From: Candidatus Bathyarchaeota archaeon
GTDB taxonomy: Archaea > Thermoproteota > Bathyarchaeia > 40CM-2-53-6 > DTGE01
Assembly (NCBI GenBank): GCA_018396725.1
Contig: JAGTRC010000002.1
Coordinates: forward strand, 1-64,000
Reading direction: 5' to 3'
Length of the DNA stretch: 64,000 nucleotides
Shown: positions 24,239 to 33,541 of the stretch, in pieces
Position numbering within the stretch: the first letter of the stretch is position 1
Layout of the letters: each line of letters starts with the position of its first letter
The notes under the pieces: generated by a model
What the model saw: the letters and a program-made list of their open reading frames with translations, nothing else
Told to the model about the DNA's origin: nothing
Databases searched by the model: none
Program-made: the position numbers and the translations under genes

Positions 24239-25660
24239 TCACCTGGGTTTAAGGAGCCAGTAGGCGACGGCTACCCCGATGAGGACGCTGCATATCGCCG
24301 TGGCTGCGCCGATGAGCATCCACTTAGCCTCGTAGAGCGAGTCGGCGTGGATGCTCGTAACCGTAATGCTCGTGACGGTGGTGCTCGTAGCGGCGGGGGT
24401 TCCTGGATGAACCTCCACCTCAGCCTGATCCTCCACCTCCAACCTCTCGCCGTTCCACCATGAGCTGGCCCTCACCAGGTAGACGCCTTCCTTGGACGGC
24501 TTCCAACCGACCCTCTTGTATAGGTCGCCTTCCGTGTTCCAGGTCCACGACTCCACCCTTGTCCCGGCGGAATCGAGGATCTCAAGCCTAACCTGATGGT
24601 CGTGGACCACCATGATCTCCACGCATCCAGGCAGGAGGTGGATGAACCTCACGGAGACCTCCACCTCCTCCCCCAGCCTATACGATGCTTTTTCGACTTC
24701 GACGTCTATGAGCCGGCATGCCCCCCGCCGCCCCGGTATCTCCAAGTCGAAGTCTAGGCTGCCCAGCTCCCCCTCGTATTTGACGGCCGTAATCCACATC
24801 GTGGGCGACGGATAAACAGCCGGGACCGGGTTGAAGAGGTGTGGGATCCCCTCATCGACGGCCTGGAGCTCCTCATGGGTCACCTGGAACTGCACGGGTT
24901 GGCCGCTTGGATGGTACCGGGCCATCCTCATCCCGGCCGGGATATCCCCCTCCTGGACCGCCATCCACGTGACCAGGTATAGGGTTATCTCCGTCGAACC
25001 CTCCGCCGTGGACGATATCTTCAACGGATAATAAAGGGTTGGGCTCCTAAACTCGTATATGATGGGCTCCACGCTTCCAGGGTTCGATGTTAGATCGACC
25101 ACGTCGAGGACCCAGAAGCGGAACCCCCTCCCCAAGTAGTCCTCCAGGATGATGCGGGCCTTCCCTGATACGCTGGGGCCTCCTGGGAGGCCTGCCTCCG
25201 CGGCGAGCTTTGAGATGAACTCCGCCAGGTCCTCCAGGGAGGACGCCTCCACGACCGTGACCTCGTGGGCGCCGATCCGCTCATGGAAGACTATGGATAA
25301 CCCCTCTACTCCACCCTTCTCCCCCGCCGCCCTAGGTATGTTCTTCATCACAAGGCTTTGAACCGCCTCGAAGGATTCCCAGCTGCCCCCCTCCACCTCA
25401 GGCTTGGATGGGAGCGGGAGCAACTCCAGGACCCTCGACTCCCCGCTCGCATACAGGTCTGTGGAGAGTATCAGCCGCTCCACCTCGCCGTTCCAGGCTA
25501 GGATCGCCTTCTGGCCGGGGCCGTAAACGTCCACTTCGCTGAAGGGTATAACCCCCCTGTCAGCGCACGCCGGTGGAGCCAGCATAAAAAATGAGGAAGA
25601 GAAGGAGGATAGGAATAAAAAGGCGAGAAGGGGGATCATCCTCGCATTAAGCTTGTTCAT
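24239..25660 (-). CDS. Secreted membrane-anchored DUF2330-like protein
   Basis: 473 residues. A signal peptide (LLAFLFLSSFSSSFFMLAPPA) is followed by an N-terminal region typical of DUF2330 (QKAILAWNGEVERLILSTDL, then LELLPLPSKPEV). An Ig-like domain comes near residues 320-420 (VEVEKASYRLGEEVEVSVRF, then KEGVYLVRASSWW). A Thr/Ser-rich linker follows, then a C-terminal transmembrane helix (LIGAATAICSVLIGVAVAYW). It is predicted outside the cell. Its start overlaps the DUF4349 stop by four bases, so the two are cotranscribed. Function is unknown. Confidence 0.75.
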   Translation of the reverse strand: MNKLNARMIPLLAFLFLSSFSSSFFMLAPPACADRGVIPFSEVDVYGPGQKAILAWNGEVERLILSTDLYASGESRVLELLPLPSKPEVEGGSWESFEAVQSLVMKNIPRAAGEKGGVEGLSIVFHERIGAHEVTVVEASSLEDLAEFISKLAAEAGLPGGPSVSGKARIILEDYLGRGFRFWVLDVVDLTSNPGSVEPIIYEFRSPTLYYPLKISSTAEGSTEITLYLVTWMAVQEGDIPAGMRMARYHPSGQPVQFQVTHEELQAVDEGIPHLFNPVPAVYPSPTMWITAVKYEGELGSLDFDLEIPGRRGACRLIDVEVEKASYRLGEEVEVSVRFIHLLPGCVEIMVVHDHQVRLEILDSAGTRVESWTWNTEGDLYKRVGWKPSKEGVYLVRASSWWNGERLEVEDQAEVEVHPGTPAATSTTVTSITVTSIHADSLYEAKWMLIGAATAICSVLIGVAVAYWLLKPR

Positions 25661-26547
25661 CTCTTCCCCTCCTCCTCGGCTCTTCTTCTCCGTCTCCTCT
25701 TATAGGCGTGGTAGGCTACGGCGGCTATGGCTATTATGGGGAGCAGCGAGACCCCTAGTATTATTAGTCCTCGGAGCACCGCGAAGAAGCCTGCGAGGGC
25801 CGTCTCGAGGATTTCACCCCAGTCGAACCCTGGGGGCGTGAATGGGGGCGGCGGCTCCACCAGGCTGACAGTTACGACGGACATGGCCGCGCTCCTCTCC
25901 AGGTAGTTTATCTCCCCTTGGAGGCTCTCTATGTCCCCCCTGATCCGCGTCAGCTCCGCCTCAACCTTCAGGACGTCCTCGACGGTCTTAGCCATATCCA
26001 GGATATCCCTGAGCCTCCCCTCCTGCCTCTTAAGGTTCTCCAGCCTAGCCTTCAAGTCTATGTAACGCTCAGTGACGTCCTCGCTGCTGGTATGCTCATC
26101 TAAAACCTTGCCGTAGCCCTCGATCTCCCTGACCACCTCATGGAACCTCTCCTGCGGAACCCTTATAGTTATCTCAGCCCTCGCCTGCACGCCGTAGCTG
26201 GACCGGGATGTACCCGCCACGTATCCCCCGTAGGCCTCAGCCAAACCCCTGATCCTAGCCAGGACACCCTCTATGTCGCGGGTCTCAAGGGAGATATACG
26301 CGTTATATATGATCATCCGCTGCTCCACACCGTAATCCCCAGCCTTCACCGGCATGGGGGTAGGGGTCGGAGCCACCTCAGGCGCGATCAGGGTTTCGCG
26401 TGGGATCATCAGTGTTTCACCGTAGGGCTTGAGGCCTCCAATCCCATAGGGCGAGTATAGGGTTCCGATGAGGAACGAGGCGATCAGGAGGACGGCTACC
26501 ACCGCTATGGCCGCTAAAACCCTTCTCCTAACCATCTCTTCCACCAT
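25657..26547 (-). CDS. DUF4349 membrane protein
   Basis: 296 residues with an N-terminal transmembrane helix (VLAAIAVVAVLLIASFLI), a Pro/Thr-rich linker, then the DUF4349 domain: RMIIYNAYISLETRDIEGVL, AYGGYVAGTSRS, ITIRVPQERFHEVVREIEGYG, and a long coiled coil (YIDLKARLENLKRQEGRLRD to ~220). A second helix (VLRGLIILGVSLLPIIAIAAVAY) and a basic cytoplasmic tail end it. DUF4349 proteins are probable envelope sensors or scaffold proteins. It is the first gene of the operon with the DUF2330-like protein. Confidence 0.8.
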   Translation of the reverse strand: MVEEMVRRRVLAAIAVVAVLLIASFLIGTLYSPYGIGGLKPYGETLMIPRETLIAPEVAPTPTPMPVKAGDYGVEQRMIIYNAYISLETRDIEGVLARIRGLAEAYGGYVAGTSRSSYGVQARAEITIRVPQERFHEVVREIEGYGKVLDEHTSSEDVTERYIDLKARLENLKRQEGRLRDILDMAKTVEDVLKVEAELTRIRGDIESLQGEINYLERSAAMSVVTVSLVEPPPPFTPPGFDWGEILETALAGFFAVLRGLIILGVSLLPIIAIAAVAYHAYKRRRRRRAEEEGKR

Positions 26548-26697
26548 GGATAAATGGATGGCCCCGGGAGGCTTAAATTACTAGAGGTTAGAACGATCCG
26601 TCCAGGAATAGAAACAGTTTAATCGCCGTCCCAACCAATGGAGAAGGGGGTCGATCCACCACTCCTAGCATATCCGTTATGGAAGGGAGAGTAAACC

Positions 26698-27150
26698 TTG
26701 GTGAGAGTCGACGAGGGCCTCGTCGAATCGGAGCTGAAGGGTAAGACCCTCACCGTCTACTGGCACCTGCTCCGCCGAGGTGATGAACCCATAGGGGTCC
26801 GCGACCTCCAGAGGGCCCTGGGCTTCAGCAGCCCCAGCGTCGCCTTCCACCACCTCGAGAAGCTCCGCAGGCTAGGCCTCCTCAAGAAGAACATCACGGG
26901 AGACTACGTGCTCGCCCAGAGGGTTAAGGTGGGCGTCTTGAAGCAGTTCGTGGGGATCGGAAAAGTCATGCTACCCCGATACCTCTTCTACGCCGTCTTC
27001 TTCACGGCGATGCTCCTCGGATACCTGGCAGCCTACCCCCAAACCCTCACGCTCCACAACATTGCAGCCCTGATCTTCGGGGCATCCTCAACCCTAACCC
27101 TATGGTACGAGACCATCCGAGCGTACAGGCAGGTCCCCACAAGGGATTAA
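26698..27150 (+). CDS. Membrane-linked winged-helix (ArsR-like) regulator
   Basis: 150 residues from TTG 26698. The winged helix spans 10-75 (VYWHLLRRGDEPIGVRDLQR, then LGFSSPSVAFHHLEKLRRLGLL). Two transmembrane helices follow (YLFYAVFFTAMLLGYLAAY and HNIAALIFGASSTLTLWY). Archaeal wHTH-TM proteins of this type are thought to be membrane-tethered transcription factors. It is divergent from the DUF4349 operon and may regulate it. Confidence 0.78.
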   Translation: MVRVDEGLVESELKGKTLTVYWHLLRRGDEPIGVRDLQRALGFSSPSVAFHHLEKLRRLGLLKKNITGDYVLAQRVKVGVLKQFVGIGKVMLPRYLFYAVFFTAMLLGYLAAYPQTLTLHNIAALIFGASSTLTLWYETIRAYRQVPTRD

Positions 27151-27224
27151 AGGAGACCGTTCTAAAAAATGGTAATAAATAACCCTTTAGGGATAAGGCG
27201 ATAAGGGAAGGGGGGAGATCGGCT

Positions 27225-27842
27225 TTGAACAGGGTCGCAGCACCGATTGTAGCAGCGGTCCTCGGCTTAACCGTGATTCTAGCCCCGAGGATGCTGCTGC
27301 CGAGCCTGACGGGGGGGCTGGGCCCCTCAGCCCCTACAGCCGAGGAGATGGCGGCGACACTTACCCTCACCCCCGTCCCCACCCCGGAGCCTGAGCCGGG
27401 TCCCCCGTCCAGGCTTAAAGCCGTCGGCGGCGAATCCGTTAGGGCTGCTTCACCCCCCTTCATGGTGGAGCTCGACCCTGAATCCTCCCGTGGATTCGAT
27501 GAGGCGGGGTTAGCCCATGGAACCTACGGCGTAGCCCTCTTCGCCTTGAGGAGGGGTGGATCCGCCGTGGCCCAGGTACTGGTGTCATCCCTCTCCGACG
27601 ATGCGCTCCAACTCTCCCTTGAGGGGGTTGAGGGAGTCCCGGAGGGCGTGGAGGTGGAGCTCAACCCTGAATCCTTTACGCTCCAGCCCCATGAGCAGAG
27701 GAGGCTGGAGCTAAGGTTATCCGTCTCCCCTGAGGCCCCGCCTACGGATCCTCAAGGCTTCCCTCCTGGAGCTTTCGTACAGCTCGTCCTTAGAGGGGAC
27801 GGCTACATCCTCGGAGCCGGATTCATCCTAAAGATCGTGTAG
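27225..27842 (+). CDS. Secreted protein with Ig-like/NEW3-like domain
   Basis: 205 residues. An N-terminal helix (VAAPIVAAVLGLTVILAP) serves as signal or anchor. A Pro/Thr linker (PTPEPEPGPPSR) and a beta-rich domain follow, with VAQVLVSSLSDDALQLSLEG, LNPESFTLQPHEQRRLELRL and a final QLVLRGDGYILGAGF; this is the pattern of Ig-like domains that cap surface proteins. It has a TATA-like AATAAATAA element at ~27173-27181 and lies 75 nt after the wHTH gene. No enzyme motif is seen. Confidence 0.65.
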   Translation: MNRVAAPIVAAVLGLTVILAPRMLLPSLTGGLGPSAPTAEEMAATLTLTPVPTPEPEPGPPSRLKAVGGESVRAASPPFMVELDPESSRGFDEAGLAHGTYGVALFALRRGGSAVAQVLVSSLSDDALQLSLEGVEGVPEGVEVELNPESFTLQPHEQRRLELRLSVSPEAPPTDPQGFPPGAFVQLVLRGDGYILGAGFILKIV

Positions 27843-28005
27843 TGGGATGGGGATGCCCCGCCGCCCTAGGGGGTTCTTCAGCGTTCGAGGCAGGGCTCAG
27901 CATAGCCGTCCAGCTTCTATGCGTCCAAGCCTGAGCCTATGCTGTGGCTTTAACACCGCCTTCTTCAGGCCTGGCGGTGCCCCCTGTTTGAACCCTGTTT
28001 AATCC

Positions 28006-29103
28006 CTACGACTCTCCAGCTTTAAGGATCTCCTTGAACCGGGCTATGCCCTTGACGGGTTCAGGATCCACCCCCCTCAGTATCGCAAGGTAATACGACG
28101 TGTAATCCAGCAGGTAGATGGCCGTCCAGATGGCTTCGAGGGGGGATGAACCCTCCCCATCCACCTCGTATAGGGATGTGACCCCCAGCTCGTGGAGGAG
28201 CCGCCTCAAAGCCCCAATGATATTCTTCTCCACCTCGTCCTCGAAGGGATCCCTCACTAAGACCACGGCCCTTCCATCCATCTCTTTAAGGCCCTCCCAT
28301 GCCTCCACCTCGTTGTGGCATAGCTCAGGGATCAGGTCGAACCGCGCCTCCATCTTAGAGTTCTCGTTGAGTTGGCATTTGAACCGCCTCGCCACGCTCC
28401 CCATCCTATCCAGGGCGTATATGGAGACGGCCCTGTCCACCAGCCGGGCTGCCAGCCTCTTGCTCGGGTTCACGTCCATGGAGGCCTTGAACCCCACCCT
28501 CCCGTTGAGGATCCTCATCCTCTCGGCAGCCCCCTCCACCTCGGATGCCCCAGCCAAACCCCCCTCGCACATAAGATACGCCACGGACCCGAAGACCGCC
28601 GGCAGGGCGTATCTAGGGGGCATGCCCCCTTCAACCCTTAGTAACGGGATGCCCCGCCTCACGCATCTATCCTCCAGCTCTCCGCCGGATGTAACCGCGT
28701 AGATGGTTAACCCCCTTTTGACGGCCTCCTCGACCTGCATGAGGGTCTCAAATGTGTTGCCCGAGTAGCTGATGGCTATGAGGAGGCTCCCCTTCTTCAC
28801 GTGGCTGGGGAGCCTGTAGGACCTGCTCACCAGGATCTCCCTACCCGTCCTAGGGGAGAGCCAGTCGGATAGGAGATCCCCGCAGATAGCGGATCCGCCG
28901 ACCCCCGCCACCACTATGGACTCGTAGAGGTCAAGGCTTGGAGGCTCAACCCCCTGGTCCGCGGCGGCTCTAAAAGCCGATGAGAGCATCCCAGGGGCCC
29001 CCTCCAAAAGCCTAAGCATATCGGAGCCATCCACGCTCCTCAAAAGCTCCCCGTCATCGAGTATACCCGAATCCATGCCCGCCTTACCCCTCGAATAATC
29101 CAA
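28006..29103 (-). CDS. Bifunctional phosphoglucose/phosphomannose isomerase
   Basis: 365 residues. Two SIS domains: VVAGVGGSAICGDLLSDW (about 66-84) and LIAISYSGNTFETLMQVEEA (about 107-126), followed by a C-terminal part with RFKCQLNENSKMEA and a final lid (TIYLLDYTSYYLAILRGVDP). These are family features of the archaeal PGI/PMI, which interconverts glucose-6-P, fructose-6-P and mannose-6-P. ATG at 29076 (MDSGILDD) is an alternative start. It is divergent from the ribosomal operon and does not belong to it. Confidence 0.88.
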   Translation of the reverse strand: MDYSRGKAGMDSGILDDGELLRSVDGSDMLRLLEGAPGMLSSAFRAAADQGVEPPSLDLYESIVVAGVGGSAICGDLLSDWLSPRTGREILVSRSYRLPSHVKKGSLLIAISYSGNTFETLMQVEEAVKRGLTIYAVTSGGELEDRCVRRGIPLLRVEGGMPPRYALPAVFGSVAYLMCEGGLAGASEVEGAAERMRILNGRVGFKASMDVNPSKRLAARLVDRAVSIYALDRMGSVARRFKCQLNENSKMEARFDLIPELCHNEVEAWEGLKEMDGRAVVLVRDPFEDEVEKNIIGALRRLLHELGVTSLYEVDGEGSSPLEAIWTAIYLLDYTSYYLAILRGVDPEPVKGIARFKEILKAGES

Positions 29104-29224
29104 TGGATAAATAAATATTTAAGGAACCCTCCTCTAACCGTCTTTAAGTGAGTGTTGGGGAAACCCGGTATAGCGGTGTATCCAACCGTTTAGGAGATGG
29201 GAGGCCCCTGGGAGGAGCAGGGTC

Positions 29225-29965
29225 ATGGGTAAACGTATAATTGCGAGGAGGAGGGGTAGAGGCTCAGCCGCGTTTAGGGCTCCAACCCATAGGAGGGTGG
29301 GGGATGCAGGCCTACCCCCCGTGGACATCAAGGAGCTGGGCGGAGTTCTCGCCGGCAAGGTTAAAGACCTGATCCACGACCCCGGCAGGGGTACCCCTGT
29401 AGCATTGATAGAGTTCGAGAACGGACAGGAATGCTACCTGCCCGCCCCCGAGGGACTCCACGTGGGACAGGAGATATCCAGGGGGGTTACAGCGTCCCCC
29501 GAAATAGGGAACATACTACCCCTAAAGGCGATACCTGAGGGCACCATGATATGCAACATAGAGCTCAGCCCGGGGGACGGGGGAAAGATAGCTAGATCCT
29601 CAGGTGCATACGCGATGGTCGTAGCCCATACCCCCGCCGGCGTCCAGGTGAAGCTCCCCTCGGGCAGGAGCGCCTACATAGACGAACGCTGCCGCGCAGT
29701 CGTAGGCTTGGTAGCCGGCTCAGGGAGGACTGAGAAGCCATTCCTGAAGGCGGGCGCCCACGCTAAACTGGCGGCTTCCCGGGGGAGGAGATGGCCTAGG
29801 GTCAGGGGACAAGCCATGATAGCCGCCTCCCACCCGTTCGGCGGGGGGAGGCATAGACATCCCGGTAAACCCACAACCGTCTCCAGACACGCCCCGCCGG
29901 GGAGGAAGGTGGGCCACATAGCCGCGAGGAAGACCGGCAGGGCTAAGTCGAAAAGGAGAGCTTAA
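29225..29965 (+). CDS. rpl2: 50S ribosomal protein L2 (uL2)
   Basis: 246 residues. GKRIIARRRGRGSAAFRAP, then the OB region IPEGTMICNIELSPGDGGK and the C-terminal catalytic-loop block RGQAMIAASHPFGGGRHRHP are uL2 signatures. uL2 lies near the peptidyl transferase centre. It is the first ribosomal gene of the cluster here; L3, L4 and L23, which normally precede it in archaea, are not in the window. A promoter region of 120 nt separates it from the divergent sugar isomerase. Confidence 0.97.
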   Translation: MGKRIIARRRGRGSAAFRAPTHRRVGDAGLPPVDIKELGGVLAGKVKDLIHDPGRGTPVALIEFENGQECYLPAPEGLHVGQEISRGVTASPEIGNILPLKAIPEGTMICNIELSPGDGGKIARSSGAYAMVVAHTPAGVQVKLPSGRSAYIDERCRAVVGLVAGSGRTEKPFLKAGAHAKLAASRGRRWPRVRGQAMIAASHPFGGGRHRHPGKPTTVSRHAPPGRKVGHIAARKTGRAKSKRRA

Positions 29966-30012
29966 ATAAAAGGGGACGGATAAGATAAGGGGAGACAAAG
30001 GGGAGTATCCCC

Positions 30013-30408
30013 ATGGTCAAGGAATTCATGTATAGAGGCTATACGATAGATCAGATACAGAAGACCTCCATGGACAAGTTCATCCAGCTCCTACCCTCGA
30101 GGCAGAGGAGGAGCCTACTGAGAGGGCTCACGGAGCAGCAGAGAAAACTCCTGGAGAGGATAAGGGAGGCGAGGAGGAACCCTGATGGTAAACCCGTGGA
30201 GACTCATTGCAGGGACATGATAATCCTCCCGGAGATGGTGGGCCTCACCATAATGGTTCACAACGGGAAGGAGTTCGTCCCGGTCAAAATTAGACCTGAA
30301 ATGATAGGCCACTACCTGGGGGAGTTCGCTATAACCTGCAGGAAAGTGACGCATGGGACCCCGGGGATAGGGGCCTCCAGATCGAGCATGTACGTGCCCT
30401 TGAAGTAA
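30013..30408 (+). CDS. rps19: 30S ribosomal protein S19 (uS19)
   Basis: 131 residues. The C-terminal core shows [43 protein letters not shown] and [11 protein letters not shown], the family pattern for the protein of the small-subunit head. An N-terminal archaeal extension is present. It follows L2 by 47 nt in the canonical order. Confidence 0.96.
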   Translation: MVKEFMYRGYTIDQIQKTSMDKFIQLLPSRQRRSLLRGLTEQQRKLLERIREARRNPDGKPVETHCRDMIILPEMVGLTIMVHNGKEFVPVKIRPEMIGHYLGEFAITCRKVTHGTPGIGASRSSMYVPLK

Positions 30409-30517
30409 GGCGGCGCGGCTGGGGCTGGTCCTCAGCCCTTTCAGCGGCTACCCCCAGTCCTATCCGAAAACTTTTTAATACGTCCCATCCATCGCTCTAA
30501 GGGAAAGTGAGCCTGAG

Positions 30518-30982
30518 ATGCCCCACTGGAAATACTCCGTTACGGAGCTCGACCCCGATAGGAGCGTGAAATGCTCTGGGAGGGAGCTCAGCATATCCCC
30601 CAAGGCCTCAAGGGAGCTGTGCCTGTCGATAAAGGGGTTGAAGCTCGAGGATGCGAAGAAGTTCCTGGAGGCCGTTATAGAGAAGAAGCTGCCGGTGCCG
30701 CTCCGCAGATACAACAGGGAGGTGGGCCATAGGAGGATGCCCTACAAGGGGTACGCGGGGAGATACCCTGTTAAAGCCGCCGAAACCCTGCTGCGCCTCC
30801 TGGAGGAGCTTGAAGCCAACGCCGAATACAAGGGATTAGACGTTGAAAACCTTATAATCATGCATGCAGCCGCCCAACGCGGAAGGAAGATTAAAAGGTA
30901 TACTCCCAGGGCGTTCGGGAGGAGCAGCCCCAAATTCGACACCCTAACCCATATAGAGCTGGTAGGCTACGAAGCCATATGA
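30518..30982 (+). CDS. rpl22: 50S ribosomal protein L22 (uL22)
   Basis: 154 residues. The C-terminal YTPRAFGRSSPKFDTLTHIELV is the beta-hairpin segment lining the exit tunnel in archaeal uL22, and MPYKGYAGRYPVKAAETLLRLL marks the core. A TATA-like stretch (AACTTTTTAATA, 30469-30480) upstream of ATG 30518 suggests an internal promoter in the cluster. Confidence 0.95.
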   Translation: MPHWKYSVTELDPDRSVKCSGRELSISPKASRELCLSIKGLKLEDAKKFLEAVIEKKLPVPLRRYNREVGHRRMPYKGYAGRYPVKAAETLLRLLEELEANAEYKGLDVENLIIMHAAAQRGRKIKRYTPRAFGRSSPKFDTLTHIELVGYEAI

Positions 30983-31116
30983 AACCCCTTCACCCATCCA
31001 TCGATCACCAGCCTTAACTAGGACACTAAATTAAAAAGGGAGTGTGGGACCTCCATTATAGGATGGTGTAAGGGAGGGGGGAGAACCCCTCAACAATAAT
31101 CGAAGGAAGATACGGG

Positions 31117-31842
31117 ATGTCGGTGAATAGATACTTCGTCAGGGAGAGCCTGAGGAAGCAGGAGATAGATGAATTCCTAGCCCAGGAATTGAAGAGGGCC
31201 GGCTACAGCAGATGCGAAATAGCTAAGACGCCCCTCGGAACCAACGTGGTGATCTACGCCGCCAGGCCGGGCATGGTGATAGGGAGGCGCGGCCAGAGCA
31301 TCAGGGATCTAACCAGGATACTCGAGGAGAAGTTTAAACTGGAGAACCCCCAGATCTCGGTCGCCCCGGTCGACGTCCCGGAGCTCGACCCGAAGGTTGT
31401 GGCGGGCCAGATCGCTTCGGCTTTGGAGCGGGGCGTCCACTTCAGGAGGGCTGCCTACTGGGCGCTCAGGCGCGTCATGGAGGCGGGAGCCCTGGGGGCC
31501 GAGATAACCGTGAGCGGCAAATTAACCACGGAGAGGGCTAGATACGAGAAGTACAGGGAGGGATACCTCCCGAAGTCCGGGGATCCCGTCATGAAGCAGC
31601 TTAGAACCGCGGTGGCCTACGTCCAGCTTAAACCTGGAATATTCGGGGTTAAGGTGAGCATACTCCCCCCTGAAGCGAGGTTCCCGGATAGGCCATCCGT
31701 GAAGGAGGCGCCCCAGGTCGAGGAGGAGCCTCGGGAAGTCCGGGTGACGGAGGAGGCCCCAACCCCCTTGGAGGAGGCGAAGGAACCTGCCCCTGTTGAG
31801 GATGAAGGAAATAAGGGAGATGAAACCCGAGGAGAGGGTTAA
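31117..31842 (+). CDS. rps3: 30S ribosomal protein S3 (uS3)
   Basis: 241 residues. The KH domain is visible as [19 protein letters not shown], followed by the C-terminal core [22 protein letters not shown] ~40-residue acidic tail ([20 protein letters not shown]) follows, usual in archaea. Upstream is a GGAGGGGGGAG-rich leader and a TATA-like AAATTAAAAAGG at ~31025. Its end overlaps L29 by about 40 nt. Confidence 0.96.
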   Translation: MSVNRYFVRESLRKQEIDEFLAQELKRAGYSRCEIAKTPLGTNVVIYAARPGMVIGRRGQSIRDLTRILEEKFKLENPQISVAPVDVPELDPKVVAGQIASALERGVHFRRAAYWALRRVMEAGALGAEITVSGKLTTERARYEKYREGYLPKSGDPVMKQLRTAVAYVQLKPGIFGVKVSILPPEARFPDRPSVKEAPQVEEEPREVRVTEEAPTPLEEAKEPAPVEDEGNKGDETRGEG

Positions 31843-31993
31843 GAAGCTCAGGGAGCTCAGGGTCGAGCTGAGCAAGCTCAGGACGACCATCGAATCCGGG
31901 GGAACCGTGGAGAACCCCGCCAGGATCAGGGAGATAAGACGCGCCATAGCCAGGATCCTCACGGTCCAGAGGGAGGAGCAGAAAATTGACTGA
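31802..31993 (+). CDS. rpl29: 50S ribosomal protein L29 (uL29)
   Basis: 63 residues from ATG 31802, inside the end of rps3. [20 protein letters not shown], then [23 protein letters not shown], is the two-helix uL29 pattern; it borders the exit tunnel. TTG 31796 is an alternative start. The stop overlaps the next gene's TTG by eight bases. Confidence 0.93.
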   Translation: MKEIREMKPEERVKKLRELRVELSKLRTTIESGGTVENPARIREIRRAIARILTVQREEQKID

Positions 31994-32273
31994 GATCAAT
32001 CCCAGGAACCTCATACACCACGAGCTCATCGGATTGGAGGTGGAGATATCCTCGGCGAAGGATCCAACCCATGAAAAAATCGCGGGAAAAGTCATAGATG
32101 AGACGAGGAACACGATACTGGTGGGGAAACGGCCCGGTGGGAGGGCTAGGATCCCCAAGGCCACCTCCACCTTCGCCTTCAAACTCCCAGATGGAAGGGA
32201 GATCCTAGTAGATGGAAAAGCGATAATGGGCAGACCTGAGGAGAGGCTCAAGAGGAAGGTGAGATCATGGTGA
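31986..32273 (+). CDS. rnp1: RNase P protein component 1 (Rnp1/Pop4/Rpp29)
   Basis: 95 residues from TTG 31986. [40 protein letters not shown] and [30 protein letters not shown] match archaeal p29, an Sm-like beta-barrel that supports RNase P RNA and tRNA 5'-end maturation. The location between L29 and S17 is the usual archaeal one. The ends overlap neighbours on both sides. Confidence 0.93.
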   Translation: MTEINPRNLIHHELIGLEVEISSAKDPTHEKIAGKVIDETRNTILVGKRPGGRARIPKATSTFAFKLPDGREILVDGKAIMGRPEERLKRKVRSW

Positions 32274-32602
32274 AAAGCATGAACATAGGCTTGGAAACCC
32301 AGCCGCCGAGGCAGAGCTGCGACGATGAGAACTGCCCCTACCATGGAAGCCTCAGGGTCAGGGGTAGGATCCTGACGGGGACCGTCATAAGCGATAAAAT
32401 GAGGAGGACGGTCACCGTGGAAAGAGAATACCTATACTATGTGAAGAAGTATATGCGGTACGAGAAGCGCCGCAGCAGGATATTAGCCCATAACCCCCCC
32501 TGCATATCGGCTGAGCCCGGCGACACGGTCAAGATAGCTGAGTGCAGACCAATAGCTAAAAACGTGGCATTCGTAGTGGTTGAGAAGAAGAAGGGGATAT
32601 GA
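32267..32602 (+). CDS. rps17: 30S ribosomal protein S17 (uS17)
   Basis: 111 residues. [41 protein letters not shown]-like core and [18 protein letters not shown] are uS17 signatures, with the archaeal N-terminal extension containing C-(x6)-C before it. It overlaps the rnp1 stop. A non-coding gap of 193 nt separates it from L14. Confidence 0.94.
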   Translation: MVKSMNIGLETQPPRQSCDDENCPYHGSLRVRGRILTGTVISDKMRRTVTVEREYLYYVKKYMRYEKRRSRILAHNPPCISAEPGDTVKIAECRPIAKNVAFVVVEKKKGI

Positions 32603-32795
32603 GGAGCCCCTCCATCAATAACCGTCGAGAAGCCTATTGTAGGGGCTGCGGGGGACCGGTTCAACCCGGCTTCGAACCATCTACTCGATGAAGGGCTTAA
32701 CCCTTTAATATCCAGGTCCACCCGTGAAGTAAGCCTCTCCGAGGGGAAGCGAAGAAGTTAAATCCAGGTGGAGGATTAAGGATTCAATCGGAGCG

Positions 32796-33242
32796 GTGAC
32801 ATCCTTGCCGAGGCCTAAAACTCGGGCGGTGTCAGCTAAAGGGGTTGTGGAGTATAAGCCCCGCATCTCCAGGGGCCTCCCAGCGGGGGCTAGGCTCCTC
32901 TGCGCAGATAACACAGGAGCCAAAATACTCCGTATACTGACGGTGGACGGATACAAGGCTAGGCTGAGGAGGGTGCCCACCTCATGCGTAGGCGAGATGG
33001 TTAAGGTCTCAGTGGCTAAGGGGCCCCCAGACCTCAGGAAACAAGTCCTCTCAGCCGTGGTTATAAGGCAGAGGAAACCCTACCGTAGAAAGGACGGCAC
33101 ATGGATACAATTCGAGGATAACGCCGCCGTGCTCATGACCCCTGAAGGCGACTTGAAGGGAACCGAGATAAGGGGTCCAATAGCCCGCGAAGCAGCCGAG
33201 AGATGGCCTAGGATAGCCGCAGTGGCGAGCATAATCATATAG
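32796..33242 (+). CDS. rpl14: 50S ribosomal protein L14 (uL14)
   Basis: 148 residues from GTG 32796. LLCADNTGAKILRILTVDGY, VGEMVKVSVAKGPPDLRKQV and a C-terminal GTEIRGPIAREAAERWPRIA identify uL14. There is an N-terminal extension of ~28 residues. L24 and S4e, which normally follow in archaea, are missing: the next 299 nt hold no gene. Confidence 0.95.
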   Translation: MTSLPRPKTRAVSAKGVVEYKPRISRGLPAGARLLCADNTGAKILRILTVDGYKARLRRVPTSCVGEMVKVSVAKGPPDLRKQVLSAVVIRQRKPYRRKDGTWIQFEDNAAVLMTPEGDLKGTEIRGPIAREAAERWPRIAAVASIII

Positions 33243-33541
33243 GATACTAACCAACCCGCAAACATAAATAAACATATGAGATTTTAAGTCCTGATGCGAA
33301 ACGGCTCCCATCCACCCTAAAATATCAATTAATATCCTCCAGCTTTCCCATCCCCCATCGAGCCCCTCCCTCCAAATGAGATGAGATGAAGTCGCCGTTA
33401 ACAGTAAGCCAGTACACTAAGGGTTGTAGGGGCTGGGCTCAGCCCATAAAAGCTCAACCCATAACAGAAAAGTTTTAAACATAGGCGTGTATTCCCTCAT
33501 CTCACCGTTCGCATCCCCTTAGGGTAAGGTGTGGAAGGATA
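33243..33541. other. Gene-free gap in the place of L24/S4e, with an internal promoter
   Basis: No reading frame resembles L24 or S4e. GGGCTG-GGCT-CAGCCC at ~33431-33446 forms a small hairpin. AAAAGTTTTAAAC at 33468-33480 is a good TATA-like element, ~60 nt before the L5 start, so the second half of the cluster has its own promoter. Confidence 0.55.

Noticed and set aside
32603-32795. tRNA gene in the S17-L14 gap (GGTTCAAC and GGTTCGAAG-like strings)
   Set aside because: No acceptor stem, D-arm or anticodon arm fits around these strings.
33243-33541. L24 or S4e hidden in the gap before L5
   Set aside because: All six frames of the gap are broken by stops and show no match to either protein.
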